This document shows positions 21,310 to 31,500 of a stretch of 31,524 bases of DNA, piece by piece. The notes below the pieces were generated by a model. It was not told the origin of the DNA and searched no databases. It saw nothing but the letters and a program-made list of their open reading frames with translations. Both the position numbers and the translations under genes were made by a program. Source of the stretch: CAZFAI01 sp964516555 (GTDB taxonomy: Bacteria; Patescibacteriota; Microgenomatia; UBA12405); the NCBI GenBank assembly GCA_964516555.1, contig CAZFAI010000007.1:1-31524 (forward strand). Reading direction: 5' to 3'. Within the stretch, counting starts at the first letter, position 1, and every line of letters starts with the position of its first letter.

Positions 21310-22320
21310 TCACCTAATATATTCTTTAAAAAATTCAACAGTCCTCTCCATTGCCACTCCAAATGCTGGATTGCTCAAATCGTGATCGCCACCTTCATAC
21401 TCAAACAGCTCAACCACTCTCCCTTCTTCCTCCAATGCACCCTTTAGTTGTCTTGATAATTCTATCGGCACACTATTATCCGCCGTTCCGTGGTGCAATT
21501 GTATCGCTCCGACACTTGAAAGGTGGTAATACGGGTCAACTTTTCTCCAAAAGTCAGGATTTTCTGACGGTAGTCCGTAATCTTTTACAATTTCCGGCTC
21601 ATTTATGTCAATATTCAAAAATGATATTTTGCTGTTGTAAGTCTCCAGCATCCCCTCGAAGCTACCCACAACCCCCGCCCAAAACACTCCAGCCCTTATG
21701 TCCTCAGATACTGCCATCGCCCGCAATCCAATCTGTCCTCCGTTTGAATGTCCCCATATTCCGGACATTTCCGGGTTTGCATCCGGATACATCATCAGTG
21801 AACTAACTGCATTTAATGTGTCCACCACATATGCCTCAGAAAAGTGTGCCCCACTTGCTTCTCCCTCTGAATTCCCATGGCCCCGCAGGTCAATCTTGAA
21901 AGTAATAAAACCATTTCTGGCCAAATTATCCTGGTAGGCTACATACCTTTCCGTCGTTTTATATTCTTTTGGTGGAATGTAGCCGTGAAGGAATACGATA
22001 AACGGATATCCGGCATCCGGTTTATCGGTCTTAGGTACTGTCAGCAAACCATAAATTTTGTTGCCATCCGAAATGTAAGAAGCAATAAATCGGTCATAAT
22101 TTGAGCCTGGTATCAATGTCTCTTCCACTACAACCTCACTTCCTCTATATTCTCTCTGCCGCAACGATTCAATATCCATGGAATGGCTGCTATTCATGTC
22201 AATCGAATCGGAATTCTTTTGCCAAGGTAAACTAATGCTTTTATCTTCTTCATACGATTTCAATATAAAAATTACAGCCAAAATTACAACCACTCCTACC
22301 GCAAACAGTTTTTTTTGCAT
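21310..22320 (-). CDS. Exported alpha/beta hydrolase (dipeptidyl peptidase/dienelactone hydrolase-like)
   Basis: A 336-residue protein with an N-terminal signal anchor (LFAVGVVVILAVIFIL). A linker is followed by an alpha/beta-hydrolase domain: strand and oxyanion loop PFIVFLHGY (H112-G113), DLRGHGNSEGE, nucleophile elbow GIWGHSNGG (S192), LHHGTADNSVP (acid D281) and GGDHDL (base H313). The triad is complete. The DLRGHG and HGTADxxVP forms fit the S9 peptidase/BAAT-like or acyl esterase branches. It probably acts outside the membrane on peptide or ester substrates. The start ATG 22320 has TGG-TAGACT 5 nt upstream. It is divergent from the GNAT gene over 51 bp. Confidence 0.88.
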   Translation of the reverse strand: MQKKLFAVGVVVILAVIFILKSYEEDKSISLPWQKNSDSIDMNSSHSMDIESLRQREYRGSEVVVEETLIPGSNYDRFIASYISDGNKIYGLLTVPKTDKPDAGYPFIVFLHGYIPPKEYKTTERYVAYQDNLARNGFITFKIDLRGHGNSEGEASGAHFSEAYVVDTLNAVSSLMMYPDANPEMSGIWGHSNGGQIGLRAMAVSEDIRAGVFWAGVVGSFEGMLETYNSKISFLNIDINEPEIVKDYGLPSENPDFWRKVDPYYHLSSVGAIQLHHGTADNSVPIELSRQLKGALEEEGRVVELFEYEGGDHDLSNPAFGVAMERTVEFFKEYIR

Positions 22321-22325
22321 ATTCT

Positions 22326-22334
22326 AGTCTACCA
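22326..22334 (-). promoter_or_regulatory. Extended -10 (TGG-TAGACT) for the hydrolase gene
   Basis: TAGACT (22326-22331), with TGG directly upstream on the minus strand, lies 5 nt from the ATG. Leaderless spacing. Confidence 0.4.
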
Positions 22335-22359
22335 AAATACCAACAAAACCAGTCTCAAT

Positions 22360-22365
22360 TATAAT
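22360..22365 (+). promoter_or_regulatory. -10 box (TATAAT) for the GNAT gene at 22372
   Basis: A perfect TATAAT 6 nt before ATG 22372. It excludes an upstream in-frame start at 22315, which would lie before the promoter. Confidence 0.55.
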
Positions 22366-22371
22366 AAGTAC

Positions 22372-22929
22372 ATGACTTTTACTTTTAATATCTCAAGCCC
22401 AATCGGAACAGAACTAATTCTTCGCCCTTTGCTTGCCACAGATAGTAGTAAGTTAGCTAGTTTTCTCCAAAACCTATCTTCTCAAACCCGTCACTTTTAT
22501 AATCTGGATAGTTATGACCTCAAAATGGCAGCTAATATGTGTAAATCGATTGACAAATATGACAAACTGAGGTTTGTTGCCCATTATAAAAACAAAAAGG
22601 AAATTATTGCTCTATTGGAATTTAGCCTCGATATTCCGCCCAATGATTTTAAAAGGTATCAAGGTTATGGAATTACCCTAACTGATTCAGATATTCGTTT
22701 TGGACCTTGCATTGCTGACAACTACCAAAATGAGGGTATTGGCACCCGTTTGTTCCCATTTATTAAAGATGTTGCCCGACAGTTTGGCAAAAACCGGATA
22801 ATTCTCTGGGGTGGGGTAATGGTGGAGAACTCAAAAGCCCTTCATTTTTATCAAAAATTAGGTTTCCGCCAAGTCGGCCACTTCCGAAACGAGAGCGGTG
22901 AAAATGTTGATATGATTTTGGAAATCTAA
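22372..22929 (+). CDS. GNAT-family N-acetyltransferase
   Basis: A 185-residue acetyl-CoA-dependent acyltransferase. After TELILRPLLATDSSKLASFL (beta1-alpha1) come IIALLEFSLDI (beta2-3), FGPCIADNYQNEGIGTRLF, which holds the acetyl-CoA pyrophosphate loop Q-x-x-G-I-G (Q119 onward), and VMVENSKALHFYQKLGFRQVG (about 150-168), the family's N-x-x-A-x-x-x-Y-x-x-x-G-F. It is related to RimI/RimJ-type enzymes; the acceptor may be a protein N-terminus, antibiotic or sugar. The start is set by the -10 box. It is followed after 24 nt by the next transcription unit, which has its own TATAAT. Confidence 0.88.
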   Translation: MTFTFNISSPIGTELILRPLLATDSSKLASFLQNLSSQTRHFYNLDSYDLKMAANMCKSIDKYDKLRFVAHYKNKKEIIALLEFSLDIPPNDFKRYQGYGITLTDSDIRFGPCIADNYQNEGIGTRLFPFIKDVARQFGKNRIILWGGVMVENSKALHFYQKLGFRQVGHFRNESGENVDMILEI

Positions 22930-22938
22930 CAATGGGTA

Positions 22939-22944
22939 TATAAT
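22939..22944 (+). promoter_or_regulatory. -10 box (TATAAT) for the cluster starting at 22954
   Basis: TATAAT 9 nt before the ATG, preceded by GGGTA. The leader would be about 2-3 nt, with no Shine-Dalgarno. Confidence 0.5.
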
Positions 22945-22953
22945 TAATTCAAT

Positions 22954-23622
22954 ATGAAAAAAATAATATTTCTTTTCCTTTTTATTGCTTTAACTTCCTC
23001 CCATAGCCCACTTTTGGCTCAAGGTAGGGGAACCGAGTCTCAGGATCGTAATCAGGACCAGCAACGGGTTGAAACGCAGGTTCGAATTACTCAAACAGAA
23101 AACGAAGAGGATTCTGAAGACGAAACCAATCAGGATCAAGTCCGTGAACAGACTAAAGTTGTTAACTCCCGGAGCCAAACAGCTAGAGAGCACATGAGCG
23201 TTGTTTCTCAAACTGTCGAGGAACTGCTAACTGCCGACGAAGTTACCGGTGGTATTGGACAGCAAGTACGCGAAATTGCCCAGCAACAGAAACAATCCCA
23301 GGAAGAAACTGAGGCAGAATTGGAGGAAATTGATAGTCGCCCCGGTTGGTTAACCCGCCTTGTTGGCCCGGATTATAAAGCTCTAAAAAATATTAACCAG
23401 CAAATTGAGAAAAACCAACTTAGAATTAAACAGCTTGAACAGTTGATGACCCAAGCCCAAAATCAAGCTGACGAAATTCAACTCCAGGAAACCATTGAAG
23501 TCTTAAATCAGCAAAACACCACCCTCCAGGAGAGAGTTCGGGTTGAGGAAGAAGCCAGGGATCTTTTTGGTTGGCTTGCCAGACTATTTTCCAGATATCC
23601 TAAAAGACTAGATACAAAATAG
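22954..23622 (+). CDS. Secreted Gln/Glu-rich coiled-coil protein
   Basis: A 222-residue protein with a cleavable-looking signal peptide (IIFLFLFIALTSSHSPLLAQ). A highly charged, Gln/Glu/Arg-rich region follows (about 24-72). The conserved-looking core is SRSQTAREHMSVVSQTVEEL, LTADEVTGGIGQQVREIAQQ and SRPGWLTRLVGPDYKALKNI, then a heptad coiled coil (KQLEQLMTQAQNQADEIQL). The end is DLFGWLARLFSRYPKR. The WLTRLVGPD and GWLARLFSRYP segments are amphipathic. I recall similar proteins in Microgenomates genomes with no assigned role. It is the first gene of a three-gene cluster; the next start overlaps or nearly touches its stop. Confidence 0.78.
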   Translation: MKKIIFLFLFIALTSSHSPLLAQGRGTESQDRNQDQQRVETQVRITQTENEEDSEDETNQDQVREQTKVVNSRSQTAREHMSVVSQTVEELLTADEVTGGIGQQVREIAQQQKQSQEETEAELEEIDSRPGWLTRLVGPDYKALKNINQQIEKNQLRIKQLEQLMTQAQNQADEIQLQETIEVLNQQNTTLQERVRVEEEARDLFGWLARLFSRYPKRLDTK

Positions 23623-23639
23623 TGTTAAAATTAAATCCG

Positions 23640-24134
23640 ATGAAAGTTTTTATTCTTTCCTTAATTAGTTTCTTGGTTTTATCCATCCTGAATGTTAAAA
23701 CTGCTCAGGCAAGTTGTCCGGTTTGTATTGTTACTGTTGGTGGGGGACTAATGTTAGCTCAAAAGTTTGGAATTGATGATCTGATAGTCACCTTGTGGAT
23801 ATCTGGGCTCAATACAGCAATTGCGTTTTATATTGCATCCAAAATCAAAAAACCAAATTTAAATAACCCGTATCTTTGGTCAATAATTCTTTTCGTTTCG
23901 ACCCTGATATATCTTTTTACCACTAACCAAGCCGGAATTGGAAATAACTTCCTTGGTATCGATAAGTCTATGTTTGGATTAAGTCTCGGTATGCTTCTAT
24001 TTTTTCTCTCAGTTCAAGCAGATAAACTTATCCGTCAGAAAAACAACGGCAAGGTTTTATTTTTTTATCAGAAAGTTATTATCCCGGTAGTCGCACTTAC
24101 GTTAGCGACTGCATTGCTACATCAATATATCTAA
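23640..24134 (+). CDS. CPVC-motif polytopic membrane protein (CPR-type, unknown function)
   Basis: A 164-residue protein with a signal peptide (MKVFILSLISFLVLSILNVK) and a predicted cut after AQA. The mature form would start S-C-P-V-C (C26, C29). Four TM helices follow (GIDDLIVTLWISGLNTAIAF, LWSIILFVSTLIYLF, MFGLSLGMLLFFLSV, IIPVVALTLATALL). The CxxC at the mature N-terminus followed by GGGLMLA-x-x-x-GIDD is a recognisable CPR membrane family. A thiol-redox or metal-handling role is plausible, not shown. A GTG at 23622 overlaps the upstream stop and is an alternative start adding six residues. ATG 23640 gives the cleaner signal peptide. Confidence 0.78.
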   Translation: MKVFILSLISFLVLSILNVKTAQASCPVCIVTVGGGLMLAQKFGIDDLIVTLWISGLNTAIAFYIASKIKKPNLNNPYLWSIILFVSTLIYLFTTNQAGIGNNFLGIDKSMFGLSLGMLLFFLSVQADKLIRQKNNGKVLFFYQKVIIPVVALTLATALLHQYI

Positions 24135-24138
24135 ATTT

Positions 24139-24690
24139 ATGGCCAGAAACGACAACGACATTCAAAATTTTATGGATAAAGTTAAGTCGATGGAAAAAGG
24201 GCATAAACTTGACTTGTCCTCTGACGAAGATTTGTCCATTGCTATCATGAATCTCATTTCCATGGAGGAGCATTTTTTCTTTACCTATAGCAAAACCAAA
24301 GATAAAAAATACTTGGAATTGTTAAACCAAATCCGGGAAATGCGCAAAAGTGCTCTTAAGCGGATTATCAAAGATTACGAAGGCGAGGTTTGGTGTATTA
24401 GCAAACATCTTCTATCTGCCTCTATGCGCTTTATGGAAGTTGGCACCAAGTCACTAACCAAAGGCGATCAAAAAGACGCTGCCGACATGTTCCAAAAATC
24501 CTACGATCTCTATAGTCTTTTTTGGGGTTTAAATTTAGGATTAGTCGACACCAAAAATGTCAAACACACCGACTCCAAAGAAGTAGCTTTTATAAGTGAA
24601 GACGATAATCCGAAAAAAACAGGATCTGCCGGACTTTTCTCCAAACTAGGTGATCTTGTCCAAAAAGCTATTGATTGCTGCAAAGAATAA
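24139..24690 (+). CDS. CPR-type cytosolic helical protein ending in CCKE
   Basis: A 183-residue soluble protein: KLDLSSDEDLSIAIMNLISM, EEHFFFTYSKTKDKKYLELL, NQIREMRKSALKRII, then EGEVWCISKHLLSASMRFME and VGTKSLTKGDQKDAADMF, and KSYDLYSLFWGLNLG. A short tail ends in AIDCCKE. It is all-helical with a conserved WC-x-SKHLL core and a double-Cys tail that could bind metal or be modified. I associate this family with CPR bacteria, where it has no known function. It starts 4 nt after the CPVC gene stop without a Shine-Dalgarno, so it is co-transcribed. It converges with pyrH, the stops 7 nt apart. Confidence 0.8.
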   Translation: MARNDNDIQNFMDKVKSMEKGHKLDLSSDEDLSIAIMNLISMEEHFFFTYSKTKDKKYLELLNQIREMRKSALKRIIKDYEGEVWCISKHLLSASMRFMEVGTKSLTKGDQKDAADMFQKSYDLYSLFWGLNLGLVDTKNVKHTDSKEVAFISEDDNPKKTGSAGLFSKLGDLVQKAIDCCKE

Positions 24691-24697
24691 ACGCAAA

Positions 24698-25429
24698 CTA
24701 TACAGCCGATCCATCTCTTGTAATCAGTGTTCCAAACGAAAAATCATCATGGTTTATGACTTCTGGTAATTTATTCAGCTCCTTGATGTCGAATACGAAT
24801 ACTGGTAAATTCCACTCCTGACATTTAGTAAAAGCCGTCATGTCCATCACGCCCAATCTCTTATCCAAAACCTCCTGATAACCCACAGTTTCATACCGCT
24901 TGGCATCAGTATTTTTTCTCGGATCCTTATCATAAACTCCATCAACCGTTGAAGCCTTAAGTATCATTCTGCATTGCAACTCCCAGGCATACTGGGCCAC
25001 TGCTGTATCTGTCGAACAACCAGGCAAACCTGTTCCTCCTGCCAAAACCACCATCCGTCCTTCCATCAGATGATGTCGGGCTTTCTGTCGAATGTACGGT
25101 TCAGCAAAACTGGGTAGTGGGAAAGCTGTCATTAATCTGGTATCTTCTGCTCCATTTCTAACGAAAGCTTCTCGCAATCCGATTCCGTTCATCACTGTTG
25201 CCAGCATACCGATAGCATCTGCCTCAGTCGGATCAACTTGGGAATTTGCTTGTCTTCCTCGAAAGATATTGCCTCCACCCACCACCATAGCCAATTGAAC
25301 CTCTGTATCTTCTTGAATTTTTATCAGTTGCCTTGCTACTGTATCTATCTTTTCAAAGCTAATGTTGTCTCCATTTTGCCCAAACAGCTCTCCGCTTACC
25401 TTTAAAATTACTCTTTCAACCCCTTGCAT
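24698..25429 (-). CDS. pyrH: UMP kinase
   Basis: A 243-residue amino-acid-kinase-fold enzyme that phosphorylates UMP to UDP with ATP in pyrimidine nucleotide synthesis. Landmarks are VILKVSGELFG (beta1), VVGGGNIFRG (about 49-58), ADAIGMLATVMNGIGL, GTGLPGCSTDTAVAQYA, LKASTVDGVYDKDPRKN (nucleotide-binding and switch region) and VMDMTAFTKCQEWNLPVFVF. Length is that of bacterial PyrH. The ATG at 25429 lies 8 nt after TGG-TATAAT. The usual pyrH neighbours tsf and frr are absent here. It is the clearest housekeeping gene of the window. Confidence 0.95.
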   Translation of the reverse strand: MQGVERVILKVSGELFGQNGDNISFEKIDTVARQLIKIQEDTEVQLAMVVGGGNIFRGRQANSQVDPTEADAIGMLATVMNGIGLREAFVRNGAEDTRLMTAFPLPSFAEPYIRQKARHHLMEGRMVVLAGGTGLPGCSTDTAVAQYAWELQCRMILKASTVDGVYDKDPRKNTDAKRYETVGYQEVLDKRLGVMDMTAFTKCQEWNLPVFVFDIKELNKLPEVINHDDFSFGTLITRDGSAV

Positions 25430-25437
25430 TAAACGGT

Positions 25438-25446
25438 ATTATACCA
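25438..25446 (-). promoter_or_regulatory. Extended -10 promoter (TGGTATAAT) for pyrH
   Basis: TATAAT (25438-25443), with TGG directly upstream on the minus strand, lies 8 nt before the pyrH ATG. This is the same extended form as at 7326-7334. Confidence 0.6.
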
Positions 25447-25530
25447 TTCGAATAAGCAAGCAATAAATGTATATTTTTGGCCGATATTGTGTTTTAATTA
25501 ATAAATAATCTATCTCTTACTAATATAATA

Positions 25531-28500
25531 ATGAAAGTCCGAAAGCTAATTACAAAGCGTACATTTTTGCTGACGGCTTTTCTGATCAGTTTTCTATCAA
25601 ATATCTATCTATTCCCAGTTTTTCACACCTGGTATGTTCGGGCTGCCGCTAGTATTATCTGGGACGGCGGTGGAGATGGCACTTCATGGCTGGATCCTCT
25701 TAACTGGGATACCGATCTTGTCCCGGCTGCCGACGACGATGTTCTTATCGACTCAAATGTTACCGTAGTTCTTTCCTCACCAGTCACCATAAATTCACTG
25801 ATCATTGGAAAAGTTGACAATACTGCCGCCTCAGTACTTGAGTTTTCTTACGACGCCATCTCCCTTGGTGCCCTTACTCTTGTTGCCGGTGATTTAACTG
25901 TCTATCCGGGAGGTAACGTAACTCATACTGCTGGTTCTGGGGCCTCAATTGTTGGTAAAATTAACATTAATGTTCAATCTGGCAATGCCTATGTTCATGG
26001 TACTATAAACGCTAATTCAAAAGGGTATGGCAGAAGCGCCGGCACCGGCGAAGGTACCGATGGTAATGGTGGTGCTGGAGGAGCAGGTCATGGTGGTCAG
26101 GGAGGAAATGGTCAAACCAGAGCAGGAGGAGCTTCGTATGGTTCTCTAACCCAACCGATCACACTCGGTAGTGGTGGTGGCGATTATAGCAGTCAAGCTG
26201 GAGTTGGCGGTGGAGCTATAAAACTAACAGTTTCTGGAACGACAACAATCAACGGATCAATTTCAGTAAATGGCGGACGTAGTTCTACTAGCAGCTACTA
26301 TTCTCATGGCTCCGGTGGAGGTTCCGGAGGATCAATTATGATTCAGGCAGGTACGATAAATGGAAGCGGTAATTTGCTTGCTGAAGGTGGAGGTACTATT
26401 GATACTTATTATGGCGATGGCGGCGGTGGCGCTGGTGGTCGTATTGCTCTTTATTATGGCTCAAGCACTCTTACTCTAGAACAGATATCAGCCCAGGGCG
26501 CAAAAACTGATGGTACTCACGAGTCAAGTCAGAAGGGTGGTGCTGGAACCATTTACCTCAAAGCTAGTGCTGCCACTAACGGCGATATTGTCATCGATAA
26601 CGAGGATATTACCTGGTCAACCTCTCGTTCTCGTGTGGCCAGAACACCTCTACCTGCTACTCTCACCACTGACAATCTCACTATTGTTAACTATGCCAAC
26701 GTCGACTATTCTTCTGCTCTAACGGTAGTTTCCACTCTCACTGTTGATCAAAAAGCATTCTTGGGTATATCTAGTTCAGTTTCCACCAACAGTCTAGTCA
26801 TTCACAATAATGCTTACCTGCATAACGATACTGGAGCCAACGTTTCTTACTCATCGCTTGATTGGAATGGTGGAGGTTTTGTCGATAATGGCGGAACTCT
26901 GCAATTGCTTAGTGGTGGTGGTGACTTAACCATACCGGCCACATCTACTCTCTTTGCCAATGTTCCCCGAAATTATTCGAATGTCATAATCAGCGGTACC
27001 TTAACCCACACAGATAATACCGATAGCGAAACATACAAAATCGACTACAATATCAGTGGCAACTTAACAATAAGCTCTACTGGCTTAGTGAATGCTAACA
27101 GCAAAGGATATTCTGACGGTAATGGTCTCGGCGATGGTACTGATGGAGATGGTGGCGCTGGTGGTGCTGCTCACGGTGGTAATGGAGGTAACGGTCAAAC
27201 ACGTGCCGGAAGCACTTTTTCTTATGGCTCTGCCACTCAACCTAACACGATTGGTTCCGGTGGTGGTCAACGCAGTTATGCTGCTGGCCACGGTGGGGGA
27301 GCTGTAAAATTCATTGTTGGAGGAAGAGCAGATATCGGTGGACCTATTTCAGTTAATGGAGGAAATGGTGGTAGTGTCGATCATCACGGTTCCGGTGGAG
27401 GCTCTGGTGGTTCGGTTTGGATCGATGCTAACGAAATTGTGGGGAATAGTACTATTTCAGCAAATGGCGGTAATGGTTCTGGAGATACTTATTTCGGTGA
27501 TTCCGGTGCCGGTGGCGGTGGCCGCATTGCTTTATATTACGGTACCAGTACTTTTACTTTAAACCAGTTGTCAGTTCAAGGTGGTACTCCATATGGCAAT
27601 CATGGCAACATTCAACGTGGTGGAGCCGGAACAATATACTTAAAAGCCGACTCAGCTACTAACGGTGATCTGGTCATAGACAACGAAGACACGGTTTGGT
27701 CCATAGATCGCACCCGCGTAGCCAAGACATCTCTATCAACTCTTCTTACAGTCGACAATCTTACTGTCACAAATTACGCCAATGTCGACTATTCTTCTAC
27801 TTTAACTATTGCCGCCACCCTTACTGTTGATCAGAAAGCTTTTCTAGGTTTGTTTGGCACCAATTCCATTAACAGCCTAGTGGTTCACAATAATGCATAT
27901 CTTTTCAGTGAATTAAATAGTTCAATAACCTATAACTCTCTTGATTGGACTGGGGGAATCCTTGTTGATAACGGAGGAACCTTTGCAATCGTTAGTACCG
28001 GAGGAAACTTAACCATACCGGCCAGTTCCACACTTCATGCCAATGTACCTCGAAGCTATGACAATGTTGTGGTTGATGGTGTCCTGACCCACTCTGAGAA
28101 TACTACTGACGAAACAAATAAAATTCGTTACACCGTAAGCAATAATTTCTCAATTAGTAGTTCGGGCTCGGTAAATGCAAACTCTAAAGGTTATTCGGAT
28201 GGCAATGGAACAGGCGCTGGTTTGAGTGGTTCTGACGGTGCTGGTGGTGCTGCTCATGGTGGTAATGGCGGCAATGGTCAGACCAGAGCTGGTAGTACCG
28301 TTTCTTACGGCTCTGCTGTTCAGCCGGACACGATAGGAAGCGGTGGTGGACAATACGGTTCTGTCGCTGGTCACGGAGGAGGTGCTTTCAAGTTAGTTGC
28401 TGGAGGAATCGTTAGTATTGGTGGACCAATCTCTGTTAGCGGCGGAAATGGCGGCACTTACGACAACCATGGTTCTGGTGGTGGTTCGGGAGGTTCCGTT

Positions 28501-31500
28501 TGGATCGACGCCAATGAAATAACGGGTACTAGTACAATTTCGGCAAATGGAGGCAATGGTTCTGCTAATACCTATTATGGAGATTCCGGTGCCGGTGGCG
28601 GTGGACGCATTGCCCTTTACTACGGTTCAACCAGCTTAACAATTGATCAATATAGTGTCAAAGGGGGTATACCCAACGGTGATAACGGCAATATCCAAAA
28701 AGGTGGTGCCGGTACTATTTACCTTAAGGCTGATTCGGCTACCTACGGAGATTTAATCGTTGATAACGAAGATACCACTTGGTCTTCATCCCATACCCGT
28801 GTTGCCAAGACCGTCCTACCTGCACCATTAACCATTGACAATCTTACCGTTACTAATTACTCAAACATTGATTATGCCTCTACTCTTACAGTAGCTTCAG
28901 CATTCACATTAGAGCAAAAATCCTTTTTTGATTTACTAGGAAATGTAAGCGTAAATACATTAAATACATCAACCGGAGCCTACTTATACTGTCAAAATTC
29001 TGCGGTCGTAAACTATAGTACTTTTAATTGGTCTGGAATATTGACTGACAATGGTTGTACTTTGGCCGCTGTTAGTAATGGAGGCAATCTTACTATCCCC
29101 ACCGGCGCCACACTCGAAGCTAACGTGGCCAGAAATTATGATAACGTTACCGTCAATGGTACCCTCAGCCATTCAGAAAACACTAACGAAGAAGTTAATA
29201 AACTAATATTAACCATTACCGAGAATCTCACCGTAAACCCATCTGGTTCTATAAATGTTGTTGGCAAAGGTTATTCTGATGGTTATGGTCCTGGTGCTGG
29301 TGTTAGTGGTTCTAACGGTGCTGGCGGTGCTGCTTACGGGGGTGAAGGTGGTAACGGTCAAACTCGGGCAGGCAATAAAGTACCTTACGGTGAGGAATTG
29401 GCTCCCGATTTACTTGGCTCCGGTGGTGGTCACCATGGTAATGCTGCTGGTCATGGTGGCGGTGCAATCAAGCTAAGTATTGGTGCAACAGCCACTCTTA
29501 ATGGTGTTATTTCTGCCAACGGTGGTAATGGAGGACTATATGATAAATATCATGGAAACGGTGCCGGCTCGGGCGGTTCAATCTGGATTACTACAGAAAC
29601 CTTGCTTGGTTCAGGTTCGGTAACGGCCAATGGCGGTAACACCCCAAACTACACATATGATGGCGGAGCCGGTGGTGGAGGTCGAATTGCATTATATTAT
29701 GGTACAAATACCACCAACTTTTCAGTCTTGACGGCAAATGGCGGAATAGCCTCCGGTGCCAGTGCCCAAAGCGGTGGAATCGGCACAATATTTTTAGGTG
29801 GAAAATCATCTGACCCTCTAAATTTACGCCAATTCAAACTTGATGGCACATCAGCCATAGGACAAGGAGGAAGTACCGATGAATCATCAATCATAACCAC
29901 ATTTCAGGTTCAGGATGGAGATAGTGAAGACACTATTACTCCTCAAGTCGAAATTCAACCTCTCGGTACACCGTTTGCTAACGTTGCTACCAATGTCGGC
30001 GCCAGCGTAGTTTATACAGGCACCATCGTTACGGCTCAAGTAACGGTCGATGGCCTTGCCGATACCATTAGCTACCACTGGCAAGCTCGGGCTTGCGATG
30101 CCACCAATCTTTGTTCCGATTGGGTTAGTTATGGTAACAATACCGAAGATGAGGCTGATATCAGAGTTGTCATGAACACGCTTCCTTCCGCCCCGGTAAT
30201 CCCCGATTCCTCATTTTATATCGACGGTCAGTATACCAACAGTCTTCAGCCGACTCTTTCTTTTGTTCTAAGTGATCCGAATGCAGTCGATACTGTTGGT
30301 TATCACATTCAAATCGATACCGATTCTGAGTTTGGTTCTCCGGTCATTAGTTATGTATCTGCTCAAGCAGCTCAGGGAACCCAATCTTTTACGGTTGGTC
30401 AAGCTGCGGGTGAGGGGGCATATAGCGAAGGATCTGAAGGTCAGGAACTTCCTACTGACAACTATTATTGGCGCGTTAAGGCCATAGATAATAAATCCGG
30501 CGAGTCTGATTGGACTGTCGCCTCTGGTACCCCGTCTTTTATTATTGATCAATCACGACCCACCAATGGTGCCAATATGACAATGAAAGCTCATACAGAA
30601 GCGTTGCATGAATACAGCCACACAGATGAACCAGTATGGTTCAATCGAAACGATCTTTTTTTCAGTTGGGATGACGGTAGCGATGCTCAGGGAGTAAAAG
30701 GTTACTGTGTTTACCTTGGAACTGATCTAAGCGGCGATCCTGCTACTCAAAAAGGACTCTTGGGTACGTCACCAATCAGCACCACTGGTTCAACCTGTCA
30801 GTTTATTACAGAGGATACCGAAATTGATTTTTCCAATTCTGCCCTCAGAAGCTATGAGTGGTTGACCTCCAGTAACGATCTTTATTACTTCAAGATCAAG
30901 ACAATCGATATTGCCAACAACACTTATGCTGGTCCTGATGAAAGCAACTACATTTCCTTTTACTTTGATAACACTGCTCCTGAGAATGTAGTTGCCATTT
31001 CTGCAGCAAGCGGAACTTTCTCAAGTACTGCTGATATGTTCTTCACTTGGCCAACCACCAACGGTACTGCTGGTAGCGATGAGCACTCTGAGGTAATGGG
31101 ATTTCAATATGCACTGAATTCTCGAGAAAATTGGACAGGTGACACTCTAGATCCGAATACTAACTTGGAGTATTACTCGCTTGGTATCGCCCAGCCCTTT
31201 TATCTGCCAACCGCGGCACAAAGCTTGATTCAATTAGGCCAAAATACAATATTTTTTAGGATACTTGATAATGCCGGAAACACTTCAGAGCTGCGTACTG
31301 CTTTTATTAACTATGGCGGTGAAGCACCGAAATTCGCACAGGATGACTTTATCACCGTGACCCCTAGTCAAAATACCACTAATAGTTTCGCCTTTTCCTG
31401 GCCCGAAGCCCAACCTTCTTCCGGTAACACAGTTGCTACTTACTACTACATGATCAACACTCCACCTCCGGTTTCCTACGCCACCATTACCTCAAATTCA

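Noticed and set aside
26510..27562. Several 65-94 codon ORFs in other frames within the surface-protein gene (for example 27092-27307, 27314-27562)
   Set aside because: They are Val/Leu/Ile/Thr-rich shadows of the Gly-rich repeat codons (GGT/GGA read out of frame). The main frame is open throughout.
26008..29845. CRISPR-like or microsatellite interpretation of the repeated region
   Set aside because: The period is about 1080 nt, repeats are in frame and protein-conserving, and there are no short identical direct repeats with unique spacers.
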